This document shows positions 1 through 5,360 of a stretch of 5,360 bases of DNA, in pieces. Below the pieces are notes generated by a model. The model was not told where the DNA came from. It ran no database searches and saw only the letters and a list, made by a program, of their open reading frames with translations. The first letter of the stretch is position 1; every line of letters starts with the position of its first letter. The position numbers and the translations under genes were made by a program. The stretch comes from an uncultured Holophagaceae bacterium (lineage in GTDB: Bacteria > Acidobacteriota > Holophagae > Holophagales > Holophagaceae), in the NCBI GenBank assembly GCA_903876615.1, contig CAIRAS010000128.1, positions 1 through 5,360 of the forward strand, read 5' to 3'.

Positions 1-267
1 CAGGATCTTCATGCTGCTGCTGCCGTCCAGCACCACGGCGAAGTCCACCACGGGGGCGCTGCCCCGCAGGGGGGTGCGCCACTCGGGACCGGCGGCGGCG
101 AGGCCCAGGGCCAGGGCCAGCAGCACCGGCAGCCAGTGGGACGAGAGCCGGGCCAGGCGGCTGGAGGGTCGCGAGGCGGGGATGCCCCAGCGGTAGACCA
201 CCCGCCAGGCCCAGATCAGCAGGGGCACCGCTGCCAGCAGCAGCAGGGGATGGCGCAGGGCGATCAT
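1..267 (-). CDS. VWA-domain membrane protein, BatA/BatB type (5' part only)
   Basis: This is the first 89 codons of a gene that continues past the left edge. I read the start as ATG at 265-267, which overlaps the TGA of the preceding gene in an ATGA arrangement and so suggests translational coupling. Two hydrophobic segments (about residues 7-25 and 46-60) are separated by a basic stretch (RPSSRLARL). The protein then enters a von Willebrand factor A fold: VVDFAVVLDGSSSM carries the metal-site motif DxSxS at D81, S83 and S85. Two N-terminal helices followed directly by a VWA domain is the layout of BatA/BatB proteins, usually about 300-350 residues with a further C-terminal helix, which cannot be seen here. 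The DUF58 gene two positions upstream fits a Bat cluster. The role in the cell is not well defined for the family; metal-dependent protein binding at the membrane is the usual inference. BatA and BatB cannot be told apart from this fragment. Confidence 0.85.
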   Translation of the reverse strand, partial: MIALRHPLLLLAAVPLLIWAWRVVYRWGIPASRPSSRLARLSSHWLPVLLALALGLAAAGPEWRTPLRGSAPVVDFAVVLDGSSSMKIL

Positions 268-1109
268 CGGCCACCCTCCCGGCGTGGCGGTTCGTCACCG
301 AGGGCGGTCACCAGCTCTGCCGTGGTGGGGAAGGGGGGCTCGGCCTGGCCGAAGCGGGCGGCGTCCAGGCTGCGGGACCACTGCTCCCAGACGGCGAGCT
401 GCTGCGCCTGGAACTCGGAGGTCCCCCAGGCCCGGGCGGCCTCGCCGAAGCGCGCGGCCAGCAGGTCCCGGCCGAAGCTGTGGGCTGCATCCAGGGTTGC
501 CCGGTCGCGGTTCGCGGGCGGCCACTGGTGGCTGAACACCTGCACCGCGTGGCGCAGCTGCCGCGAGGCGGAGCCCCGGCGCCACCGCCGCCCGGCCCAG
601 CCGAGCAGGCCCAGAGGGGGCAGCAGCAGCAGGCTGGCCCAGGCCCAGGGGAAGGGGATGGCCGGCAGCTGGTCTTCGTTGCCTCCGCCAAAGCCCACCC
701 AGGGCCCGCCGAAGGGGATGCTGCGCGGCACCGGCAGGCGCAGCTCCGGGGCCCGCTGGCCGTTGCCGAGGTCCAGGGCCGGGATGACCGCGAGACCCGG
801 GCTGAGCGCCTGCACCTGGAAGCGCCAGCCCCGGCCGTCAGGCAGCGGCTCCATGGCGCGCAGGCGCAGCGGGCCCAGGCGGTCCTCCACCGTGGGCCGC
901 GGCAGGGCAGGCTTCAAGGGGTCGGCTTCCGAGAGTTCCAGTACCTGCAGCTCCCCCAGCCTGAGCGCAGCCGGAGCCTTCCAGACTGGAGCACCGCTGA
1001 CGGATAATCCCGCCATCAGCAGCAGCCCCATCTTTTCGAATCTCGGATTCCGCGAGCGGAATCCGAGCCTGCACAGCCGACCGTGGGAACCCACCCGATC
1101 GTCGTTCAC
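264..1109 (-). CDS. Bat-cluster single-span membrane protein with secreted N-terminal half (BatD/DUF4381-like by position)
   Basis: I do not recognise this protein by sequence. In order it has a hydrophobic stretch (MGLLLMAGLSVSGA) that looks like a signal peptide core, a proline-rich beta-type region of roughly 110 residues (WRFQVQAL, LAVIPALDL), one membrane helix (PWAWASLLLLPPLGLLGW) followed by RRWRR, and a cytosolic tail of about 105 residues rich in Ala, Arg and Trp that looks helical. That is an N-outside, C-inside topology. BatD-like and DUF4381 proteins occupy this place between DUF58 and VWA genes, so the link is by context and layout. The start is uncertain. GTG at 1107-1109 overlaps the DUF58 stop (GTGA), follows a G-rich tract, and gives a basic region before the hydrophobic core. 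ATG at 1029-1031 would avoid coding through the hairpin at 1042-1067, but leaves a 13-residue signal with no Arg or Lys. Stop TGA at 264-266 overlaps the next start. Confidence 0.72.
   Translation of the reverse strand: MNDDRVGSHGRLCRLGFRSRNPRFEKMGLLLMAGLSVSGAPVWKAPAALRLGELQVLELSEADPLKPALPRPTVEDRLGPLRLRAMEPLPDGRGWRFQVQALSPGLAVIPALDLGNGQRAPELRLPVPRSIPFGGPWVGFGGGNEDQLPAIPFPWAWASLLLLPPLGLLGWAGRRWRRGSASRQLRHAVQVFSHQWPPANRDRATLDAAHSFGRDLLAARFGEAARAWGTSEFQAQQLAVWEQWSRSLDAARFGQAEPPFPTTAELVTALGDEPPRREGGR
1042..1067. repeat. Perfect inverted repeat, 11-bp stem with 4-nt loop
   Basis: CTCGGATTCCG and CGGAATCCGAG flank the loop CGAG. On the minus transcript the hairpin ends 10 bases before ATG 1031 and lies within the first 25 codons if GTG 1109 is the start. 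There is no T-run on either strand, so it is not a classic intrinsic terminator. It could be a dispersed palindromic repeat, an mRNA stability element, or a structure that restrains translation of the membrane-protein gene. Confidence 0.75.
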
Positions 1110-1870
1110 GCCCCCCCCGCCCGCAGCCACGCGTTCAGCTTCACCACGGGGTCGGTCTGCACTTCCCAGCGCTGGCGTTCGACCGCGGCGCTGAAGCCGG
1201 GATCAGGCCAGGTCATGGCCCCGCGGTCTTCCGGATTGTCCGGCTGGAACCAGACCACCCGGTGGCGGGTGGCCAGGGGCTTGAGCAGCGGCGCCAGACC
1301 CTGCAGCCCGGCGCCGTTGCTGAAGAGCCACAGGCGGTGCCCCTTGCCGTGCTCGCCCCAGTGTCCCAGGGCCTCCCGCCAGGATGCCTCCGTGGGGATG
1401 CAGGGGCCCCGCTCGGCCAGCAGCTCCAGGATCCGCAGGCCGTGGATGCGCCCCCGCTTCGGGGCGAGGCGCAGGGCCGGGGTGCGGCCATCGCCGGGCA
1501 CCACCAGGCCCAGCCGGTCGCCGGTGGCCTGCAGGGTGGCGAAGGCTGCGCCGCAGAGCTCCATGGCCCAGCGCAGGGGCGAGACGGGATCACCCAGGAA
1601 CATCGAGGGGGAGGGGTCCACCACCAGCCACAGCACCAGGTCCCGGCTGCTCTCGAAGCGCTTCATGATCGGCTCGCCCGTGCGGGCGGTCAGGGGCCAG
1701 TTGATGTAGCGCGGGTCATCGCCGGGCTCGTAGGGGCGGTTCTCCACGAAGCTGAGGCCCGCGCCCTTGAACCGGGAGGGGTGCTGCCCTTCCGTGCCGC
1801 CCGTGAGGCGCCCGCGCAGCCGCAGCGGCAGGCGCCGCAGACGAGCGAGGAAGCGGGCGGGCAGGGGCAT
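1106..1870 (-). CDS. DUF58 family protein (VWA-like), Bat cluster
   Basis: This 254-residue cytosolic protein has a very basic N-terminus (ARFLARLRRLPLRLRGRL) and no clear membrane helix. The DUF58 signature is plain: RPYEPGDDPRYINW (residues 45-58), TARTGEPIMKRFE (61-73), and then VVDPSPSMFLG, where D85, S87 and S89 form the DxSxS motif shared with VWA metal sites. The remainder fits the alternating strand/helix pattern of a VWA-like fold (LGLVVPGDG, LWLFSNG, HRVVWFQPD). DUF58 proteins are commonly encoded with MoxR ATPases and BatA/BatB membrane proteins and are thought to act with them; the reaction or target is unknown. The gene lies 47 bp after the DUF4139 gene with no terminator between, so cotranscription is likely. 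The start is ATG at 1868-1870, and no clear Shine-Dalgarno site precedes it. The C-terminal codons are an unbroken G-tract that also leads into the next start. Confidence 0.92.
   Translation of the reverse strand: MPLPARFLARLRRLPLRLRGRLTGGTEGQHPSRFKGAGLSFVENRPYEPGDDPRYINWPLTARTGEPIMKRFESSRDLVLWLVVDPSPSMFLGDPVSPLRWAMELCGAAFATLQATGDRLGLVVPGDGRTPALRLAPKRGRIHGLRILELLAERGPCIPTEASWREALGHWGEHGKGHRLWLFSNGAGLQGLAPLLKPLATRHRVVWFQPDNPEDRGAMTWPDPGFSAAVERQRWEVQTDPVVKLNAWLRAGGA
1111..1118. repeat. Homopolymer tract, 8 C (G8 on the coding strand)
   Basis: The tract lies in the last codons of the DUF58 gene (Ala-Gly-Gly-Ala-stop), immediately before the GTGA overlap with the membrane-protein gene. It may act as a G-rich ribosome-binding stretch for GTG 1109. 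A one-base slip would move the DUF58 stop and uncouple or fuse the two frames. Confidence 0.8.
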
Positions 1871-1917
1871 GGCCGTTCAGTATGGCTGAATTCCCCGGCG
1901 CGGACGGAGACCCGCTG

Positions 1918-3345
1918 CTACCACCGCACGCGGACCCGGTAGGTCAGGGTGGCGCTGCCTTCGGCGGGTACCGTGACTCGGAACTTCGCGGTGCCGGCGG
2001 CCTCCTTGGTGTGGGGGTGGCTCTCCTGGATCACTTCCCAGTCGCCGGGGAGGGGCTCCAGCAGGCTCACGGTGACGGCCTCCTTCTTGGCGTTTTTGAG
2101 CTCCACCTGGAAGGCGGACTCGTGCACGGACCCGAACTTGCCCTGCCGGCCGAGGCTCTTGTAGTCGGTCTGCTTGCGCCGGGCCGTGACATCGAAGGCG
2201 TCGCCCAGCTTCAGGCGGACCAGCTCGTTCTTGGGGGTGTGGTCCAGGTTGTCCTCGCCCACGAACTGGGCGCGGCCTTCGCTGTCGCGTTTGTAGACGC
2301 GCAGGATGCCCTTGGGCAGGGGCATGCCCAGGCGGCTCGACTCCTTGTTGTCGAACTCGAGGAAGACGCCGACCTTCTGCTTCTCACCCAGGTCGCCGTA
2401 GCTGCCGGAGTAGTAGTAGTTCTGGCCCTGGAGCAGGTAGTCCTTGCGCACGGGCACGGCGCTGGCGGTGAGCAGGGCCACCTGCTTGGTCTGGTTCACG
2501 GCCAGGGTGGTGGGCCGGTCCAGGGTGTAGAGGTGGTACTCGAACAGGCTCTCCTCGGCCATTTTCGGTGCCGCACCGGCCATGCTCATGACCATGTCCG
2601 CCTTGGCCAGGGCCCGCTCGGGGCGCTGCCGGGCCCGGTTCACATCGCCCGCCACCAGCTGCAGGGTGGCGTTGGGATAAGCGGCGCCACTCTGGTTGGT
2701 GAGGGTCACCCAGCCGCTGAGGTCCAGGGTCTTCTCGTCGGGTGCCAGGTTCGCCACGTAGTCGGCGCGCCAGGAGAGGCCGCCCGTGAGGTAGCTCAGC
2801 TCCAGCTGCTGGGCCTTTTCCACGCCGCTGTGGAGGCTGATGACCAGGGTGGGGCGGGCCCGCAGGTTGGCCGGCACCTTCGGGAAGATGATCCGCCCCG
2901 GGACGCTGGTCTCGATGCGGTCCGCGAACTGCAGGACCGTGCCGTTGTTGGTGGCCAGCACCGTGGCCGCCTCGCGCACTTCCCGGTCACCGGCGCCTTC
3001 GCCCCGGACGGTCCGCACCACCGTCACCTGCTCGCCCACGTATTTCTCCAGCAGCTTCTGGGGGGTCAGCAGGTCGAAGTCGAAATTCTGCTCGGCCACC
3101 CAGAAGTCCCGGGGGGCCGTGAGGTTCCGCAGGGCGGCGGTCTCGGGCCGAATCTGGGCGGAGACCTCCTGGAAGGCCAGCCTGGCCTCGCCTTTCGGCA
3201 GGCGCACCTCCCGGGTGTCTTTCACCAGGGCCAGGTTGTCGTTGTAGATGGTCACCGCCAGGGCCTTCTGGTCCTTCAGCGTGGTGGGGGTCTCCTGGGC
3301 GATCAGGAGCGAGGGGACGGCGGCAAGGAGCAGGGCTCGGCGCAT
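1918..3345 (-). CDS. Secreted DUF4139 domain protein
   Basis: This 475-residue exported protein starts with a clear signal peptide: MRR, a hydrophobic core (ALLLAAVPSLLIA) and a likely cut after Ala16. I chose ATG 3343-3345 over the in-frame ATG at 3418-3420 because GGAGG sits four bases before it and the signal peptide starts there. Residues 25-110 resemble the N-terminal part that precedes DUF4139 (ALAVTIYNDNLALVKDTREV, a short beta region). From about residue 180 onward the DUF4139 pattern is strong: LSYLTGGLSWRADYVANL, WVTLTNQSG, YTLDRPTTLAVNQTKQVAL, MPLPKGILRVYKRD and FVGEDNLDHTPKNELVRLKLG. It lacks the central coiled coil and N-terminal DUF4140 layout seen in longer MuiA-type relatives. 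The family's biochemical function is unknown; the protein should be periplasmic and mostly beta-sheet. It precedes the DUF58 gene by 47 bp and is probably in the same transcript. Confidence 0.9.
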   Translation of the reverse strand: MRRALLLAAVPSLLIAQETPTTLKDQKALAVTIYNDNLALVKDTREVRLPKGEARLAFQEVSAQIRPETAALRNLTAPRDFWVAEQNFDFDLLTPQKLLEKYVGEQVTVVRTVRGEGAGDREVREAATVLATNNGTVLQFADRIETSVPGRIIFPKVPANLRARPTLVISLHSGVEKAQQLELSYLTGGLSWRADYVANLAPDEKTLDLSGWVTLTNQSGAAYPNATLQLVAGDVNRARQRPERALAKADMVMSMAGAAPKMAEESLFEYHLYTLDRPTTLAVNQTKQVALLTASAVPVRKDYLLQGQNYYYSGSYGDLGEKQKVGVFLEFDNKESSRLGMPLPKGILRVYKRDSEGRAQFVGEDNLDHTPKNELVRLKLGDAFDVTARRKQTDYKSLGRQGKFGSVHESAFQVELKNAKKEAVTVSLLEPLPGDWEVIQESHPHTKEAAGTAKFRVTVPAEGSATLTYRVRVRW

Positions 3346-3349
3346 GGGA

Positions 3350-3354
3350 CCTCC
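3350..3354 (-). promoter_or_regulatory. Ribosome-binding site of the DUF4139 gene
   Basis: GGAGG on the minus strand lies four bases before ATG 3345. It decides the start in favour of the signal-peptide methionine over the in-frame ATG 25 codons upstream. Confidence 0.8.
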
Positions 3355-3472
3355 GGTGCGGGGCAGGTGAGGGGGCTGGTCAGGGACCGGAGCGGATTCC
3401 GGGGCCCGATACCCATCCATGCCCTCAGCTCCGACTTCCTTTCATCGAGGCTTGCGAATAAAGGCGGGGCCG

Positions 3473-3491
3473 AGGTCAGCCTAGGTCAGCC
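3473..3491. repeat. Tandem direct repeat, 10-bp period
   Basis: AGGTCAGCC occurs at 3473-3481 and again at 3483-3491, i.e. nearly two copies of a 10-bp unit on the same face of the helix. It sits in the 164-bp spacer between the yggS stop and the DUF4139 start. I could not find a convincing promoter in this spacer (3346-3509), nor a terminator hairpin with a T-run. The repeat could be an operator or chance. Confidence 0.5.
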
Positions 3492-3509
3492 GCCTCTCCT
3501 GCGCCAGGG

Positions 3510-4175
3510 TCAGTACCGGCGCTCTCCGAAGAAGGCCGTGCCGATGCGGATCTGGTCCGAGCCGGCGGCGATGGCCTCCTCCAGATCGCCGCTCATGCCC
3601 ATACTCAGGCGCAGGGGCTGGCCCAGGTCCTGCTGCAGGCGCTCCCGCAGGTCCGCCAGCTGCCCGAAGGCGGCCGCCTCGTCCGGCGGCGGGATGGCCA
3701 TGAGGCCCTTCAGGGGCAGGCGGGGGTCGCCCGCCAGGGCTTCAAACAAAGCGGGCAGATCGGCCTCGTGGCAGCCGCCCAGCTTGGTGGCTTCGTCCCA
3801 GAGGTCCACCTGGATCCAGACCGGGCAGGTCACCTGCAGCTCGGCGGCGAGCCGGCGGAGGCGCTCGGCGAGGTCCGGCCGGTCGAGACTCTGGATCTCG
3901 CTGAAGTGCTGGAGGGCGGGCTTGGCCTTGTTGCGCTGCAGAGGCCCCAGCAGCACGAACTCGAGGTCCGGGGCGGCCAGAGCCTTGTCCTCGCCCTCCT
4001 GGACGTAGTTCTCGCCGAAGCGCGGGAAGCCCAGGCTGGCGGCCTCGCGGATGAGCGCCAGGGGCTGCCGCTTGGAGACGGGCAGGAGCTCGACCCTGTC
4101 CGGATCGCGACCGGCAAGCTCGCAGGCCCGCAGGATACGGGTCCGCAGCGAGGTGATCCGGTCCTGCAGGCTCAC
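3510..4175 (-). CDS. yggS: YggS/PROSC family pyridoxal phosphate homeostasis protein
   Basis: This 221-residue protein, normal for the family, is a single-domain TIM-barrel PLP binder without known enzymatic activity that buffers cellular PLP and affects amino-acid metabolism. Visible signatures are AGRDPDRVELLPVSKRQP with the PLP lysine at K35, FGENYVQE (53-60), LGPLQRNK (76-83), IQVDLWDEATKLG (121-133), GLMAIPP (157-163), and the phosphate-binding end LSMGMSGDLEEAIAAG followed by RIGTAFFGERRY at the C-terminus. The usual His before the GPLQ.NK motif (HFIG) is replaced by a Leu-rich form (FVLLG). The start is GTG at 4173-4175, which overlaps the TGA of the zinc-ribbon gene in a GTGA arrangement. 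No Shine-Dalgarno site is seen, so translation is probably coupled. The reading frame is open back to 4271, but that extension would duplicate the zinc-ribbon coding region and lacks family similarity. Confidence 0.96.
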   Translation of the reverse strand: MSLQDRITSLRTRILRACELAGRDPDRVELLPVSKRQPLALIREAASLGFPRFGENYVQEGEDKALAAPDLEFVLLGPLQRNKAKPALQHFSEIQSLDRPDLAERLRRLAAELQVTCPVWIQVDLWDEATKLGGCHEADLPALFEALAGDPRLPLKGLMAIPPPDEAAAFGQLADLRERLQQDLGQPLRLSMGMSGDLEEAIAAGSDQIRIGTAFFGERRY

Positions 4176-4870
4176 GGCAGGAAGAGGATCCGCTGGCAGG
4201 ATTCGCAGGTGATGAGGATCTTGCCCTCCTTCAGATCCGCGAAGAGCGGGCCGCGCAGCTTGACCCGGCAACCGGTGCAGGCACCGCCCTCTACCGGGAC
4301 GACCACCCGTCCTTGCCGGGCGGCGGCCATGCGATGGAAGCGGGCGACCTCGACGGGCGGCAGCTTCGCTTCCAGTTCGGACTGCTTGGCCAGCAGCAGC
4401 TTCCGGCCTTCCACCTGGTTGGCGTGCTCATCCAGAAAGACCGCATGGAGCTCGTCGAACTGGGCCTGGGCGGCGGACCGCTCGGCTTCCAGCCCGGCCA
4501 GGGCTTTGTCGAGGACCTGTACCATGGCTTCCAGGGCCTTGAGGGGGCGGGCGATGCCAGCCTTGGTGCGTTCCTTCTCGTCCAGCTCGCGGATGGCGGA
4601 GGCGTAGTGGACCTTCTGGCTGGTGGCCTTCACCGCCTCGCGGGCCCGGTCCTCCTCTTTCTGGGCCAGGGCCAGATCCTTGGTTTTCGCCTGGATCTGG
4701 AGTTGGGCGGTCTCCCGTGCCCTGTTTTTTTCGGCCATGAACTTGGTGGCGGTCTTGACCCTGCCATCCAGCACCGCCACGTCGGGCGGAAGGGCTGACA
4801 ACTCGCGCTGGATGGTCGTCAGATCTCTCAGGGTGGCTTGCAGGTCGCGGAGGGTTGCCAGTGTTTCCAT
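4172..4870 (-). CDS. Coiled-coil zinc-ribbon protein (C4-type, DUF164/CT398-like)
   Basis: This 232-residue protein is dominated by a long charged coiled coil (about residues 1-170, rich in Ala, Glu, Lys, Gln and Leu; for example KEEDRAREAVKATSQKVHYA). It is followed by PPVEVARFHRMAAARQGRVVVPV and a C-terminal zinc ribbon with CxxC pairs at C198/C201 and C222/C225 (ACTGCRVKL ... LITCESCQRILF). This layout matches the widespread C4-type zinc-ribbon proteins of the DUF164 group, related to chlamydial CT398, which forms an elongated hairpin with a zinc-binding head. Reported partners include RpoN and secretion factors in Chlamydia, but no general function is established. The start is ATG 4868-4870. 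It is the first gene of a unit with yggS and has its own candidate promoter at 4919-4947. All four cysteines are present, so the metal site is probably intact. Confidence 0.9.
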   Translation of the reverse strand: METLATLRDLQATLRDLTTIQRELSALPPDVAVLDGRVKTATKFMAEKNRARETAQLQIQAKTKDLALAQKEEDRAREAVKATSQKVHYASAIRELDEKERTKAGIARPLKALEAMVQVLDKALAGLEAERSAAQAQFDELHAVFLDEHANQVEGRKLLLAKQSELEAKLPPVEVARFHRMAAARQGRVVVPVEGGACTGCRVKLRGPLFADLKEGKILITCESCQRILFLP

Positions 4871-4918
4871 GATTTGAGGCTACACCCACTCTGCCAAGAC
4901 GCGCTTCTTTCGGAAGTT

Positions 4919-4947
4919 ATTAGAAATGGGAAGAAAATCTTCCTCAA
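4919..4947 (-). promoter_or_regulatory. Candidate sigma-70 promoter of the zinc-ribbon/yggS unit
   Basis: On the minus strand TTGAGG (4942-4947) and TCTAAT (4919-4924) are 17 bases apart, matching consensus at 4 and 5 of 6 positions. They lie in an AT-rich patch that stands out from the surrounding GC-rich sequence. A 6-bp dyad, GGAAGA and TCTTCC around AAA at 4929-4943, lies in the spacer and reaches into the -35 element, so it could be an operator. Transcription would start near 4912, giving a leader of about 40 bases. Confidence 0.55.
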
Positions 4948-4983
4948 ATAATTAAGATGTTGGAGCTCTTCGAGAAATTGAGC

Positions 4984-5013
4984 TTGACCCTCCCCCCCCG
5001 GGGGTGCCAGAAT
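4984..5013 (+). promoter_or_regulatory. Candidate sigma-70 promoter of groES
   Basis: TTGACC (4984-4989) and CAGAAT (5008-5013) are 18 bases apart, matching consensus at 5 and 4 of 6 positions. The predicted start near 5020 falls inside the CIRCE element, as expected for an HrcA-repressed gene. The spacer holds a run of eight C followed by five G (4992-5004). Confidence 0.65.
4992..4999. repeat. Homopolymer tract, 8 C, in the groES promoter spacer
   Basis: C8 at 4992-4999 is followed directly by G5 at 5000-5004, all between the -35 and -10 elements. A change in tract length would change the promoter spacing, now 18 bases against an optimum near 17. Confidence 0.8.
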
Positions 5014-5039
5014 TAGCACTCACTGTTGGTGAGTGCTAA
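5013..5039 (+). promoter_or_regulatory. CIRCE operator (HrcA binding site)
   Basis: TTAGCACTC (5013-5021), nine bases, and GAGTGCTAA (5031-5039) form the perfect CIRCE inverted repeat. HrcA bound here blocks groES transcription, and heat or GroEL limitation relieves it. It overlaps the last base of the -10 element and the predicted start site, which is the repressive position. hrcA itself is not in the window. Confidence 0.97.
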
Positions 5040-5070
5040 CAGCTCCACCGGTCCCCTTTTCTATAACCTC

Positions 5071-5076
5071 AGGAGG
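5071..5076 (+). promoter_or_regulatory. Ribosome-binding site of groES
   Basis: AGGAGG lies four bases before ATG 5081 and is close to an ideal Shine-Dalgarno site. Confidence 0.85.
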
Positions 5077-5080
5077 TTTC

Positions 5081-5360
5081 ATGGCCATCCAGCCCCTTTC
5101 CGACCGCGTTGTGCTCAAGCGCGTCGACCCCGCCGAGACTGTCAAGGGCGGCATCATCATCCCTGACACCGCCAAGGAAAAGCCCATGGAGGCTGAAGTG
5201 GTGGCCGTCGGCGAAGGCAAGATCAACGACAACGGCACCCGCAATCCCATGTCCGTCAAGCCCGGCCAGAAGGTGCTGATCGGCAAGTACAGCGGCACGG
5301 AAGTGAAGATCGACGGCATCGACCACGTCATCGTCCGCGAAGACGAGATCCTGGCGATCA
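5081..5360 (+). CDS. groES: Co-chaperonin GroES (Hsp10), 3' end just outside the window
   Basis: GroES is the heptameric lid of the GroEL folding chamber in the cytosol. The 93 visible codons start MAIQPLSDRVVLKRVD, the family N-terminus. The mobile loop that docks on GroEL is at about residues 18-33 (AETVKGGIIIPDTAKEKP, with the hydrophobic III at 25-27). The roof-loop region (GEGKINDNGTRNP) and the core strands PGQKVLIGKYSGTEVKIDG follow, and the C-terminus reads YSGTEV..DHVIVREDEILAI, which is within a few residues of the usual end (95-97). Base 5360 is the first base of the next codon, so the stop is cut off. groEL would normally follow but lies beyond the edge. CIRCE and the promoter upstream indicate HrcA-controlled heat-shock expression. 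It is divergent from the zinc-ribbon/yggS unit, and its codon use matches its neighbours. Confidence 0.98.
   Translation, partial: MAIQPLSDRVVLKRVDPAETVKGGIIIPDTAKEKPMEAEVVAVGEGKINDNGTRNPMSVKPGQKVLIGKYSGTEVKIDGIDHVIVREDEILAI

Noticed and set aside
1083..1094. GTGGG-AA-CCCAC short dyad
   Set aside because: A 5-bp stem with a 2-base loop is sterically poor as a hairpin and likely to arise by chance.
136..1194. Plus-strand open frame of 352 codons over the left Bat genes
   Set aside because: Its Arg/Ser/Pro-rich composition without motifs is a shadow of the minus-strand genes, whose order and overlaps are coherent.
3368..3392. CCGGA/TCCGG inverted repeat as a terminator
   Set aside because: The stem is only 5 bp with a 6-base loop and there is no T-run; such short dyads are common at this GC content.
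3346..3420. N-terminal extension of the DUF4139 protein to ATG 3420
   Set aside because: The extension places 25 polar residues before a good signal peptide, while GGAGG sits correctly before ATG 3345.
1882..4008. Plus-strand open frame of 708 codons across the DUF4139 and yggS genes
   Set aside because: It is antisense to two genes with clear family signatures, and its composition (runs of Gly, Leu, Val, His and Gln) is typical of the mirror frame of GC-rich coding DNA. It has no ribosome site or domain.
5020..5331. Minus-strand open frames opposite groES
   Set aside because: They are antisense to an unmistakable GroES and include the CIRCE region; no motif supports them.

Overview
The window comes from a GC-rich bacterial chromosome. 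Nearly every codon ends in G or C, and the ordinary conserved genes carry Shine-Dalgarno sites of the AGGAGG type. A perfect CIRCE operator before groES implies HrcA control of the chaperonin. The overall look would suit a GC-rich Acidobacteriota such as the Holophagae (Geothrix/Holophaga), but that is an impression from protein flavour and not a demonstrated assignment.

Six genes run leftward and one runs rightward. From right to left on the minus strand, a 210-bp divergent control region (4871-5080) is followed by a coiled-coil zinc-ribbon protein (4172-4870), a YggS-family PLP-homeostasis protein (3510-4175) fused to it by a GTGA stop/start overlap, and a 164-bp spacer. Next come a secreted DUF4139 protein (1918-3345), a cytosolic DUF58 protein (1106-1870), a single-span membrane protein with a secreted N-terminal half (264-1109, start uncertain), and the first 89 codons of a VWA-domain membrane protein (BatA/BatB type), which leaves the window at position 1. 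On the plus strand, groES begins at 5081 and all 93 visible codons are intact. The window ends one base into the next codon.

The left half is the core of a Bat-type cluster (DUF58, a membrane partner and a VWA membrane protein with its DxSxS metal site). Such clusters are associated with MoxR AAA+ ATPases and with envelope or metal-dependent assembly functions, but their biochemical role is poorly defined. The usual moxR gene is not directly upstream of DUF58; a DUF4139 protein occupies that place. The zinc-ribbon/yggS pair is a housekeeping unit, apparently expressed from its own promoter in the AT-rich divergent region. groES has its own sigma-70-like promoter overlapping CIRCE.

No tRNA, rRNA, CRISPR array, insertion sequence or prophage gene is visible, and I see no convincing new system. 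The points worth a second look are small: two 8-base G/C homopolymer tracts in regulatory positions, an 11-bp perfect hairpin at the DUF58/membrane-protein junction, a 10-bp-period tandem repeat before the DUF4139 gene, and a poorly classifiable Bat-cluster membrane protein. No gap between genes exceeds 300 bases.
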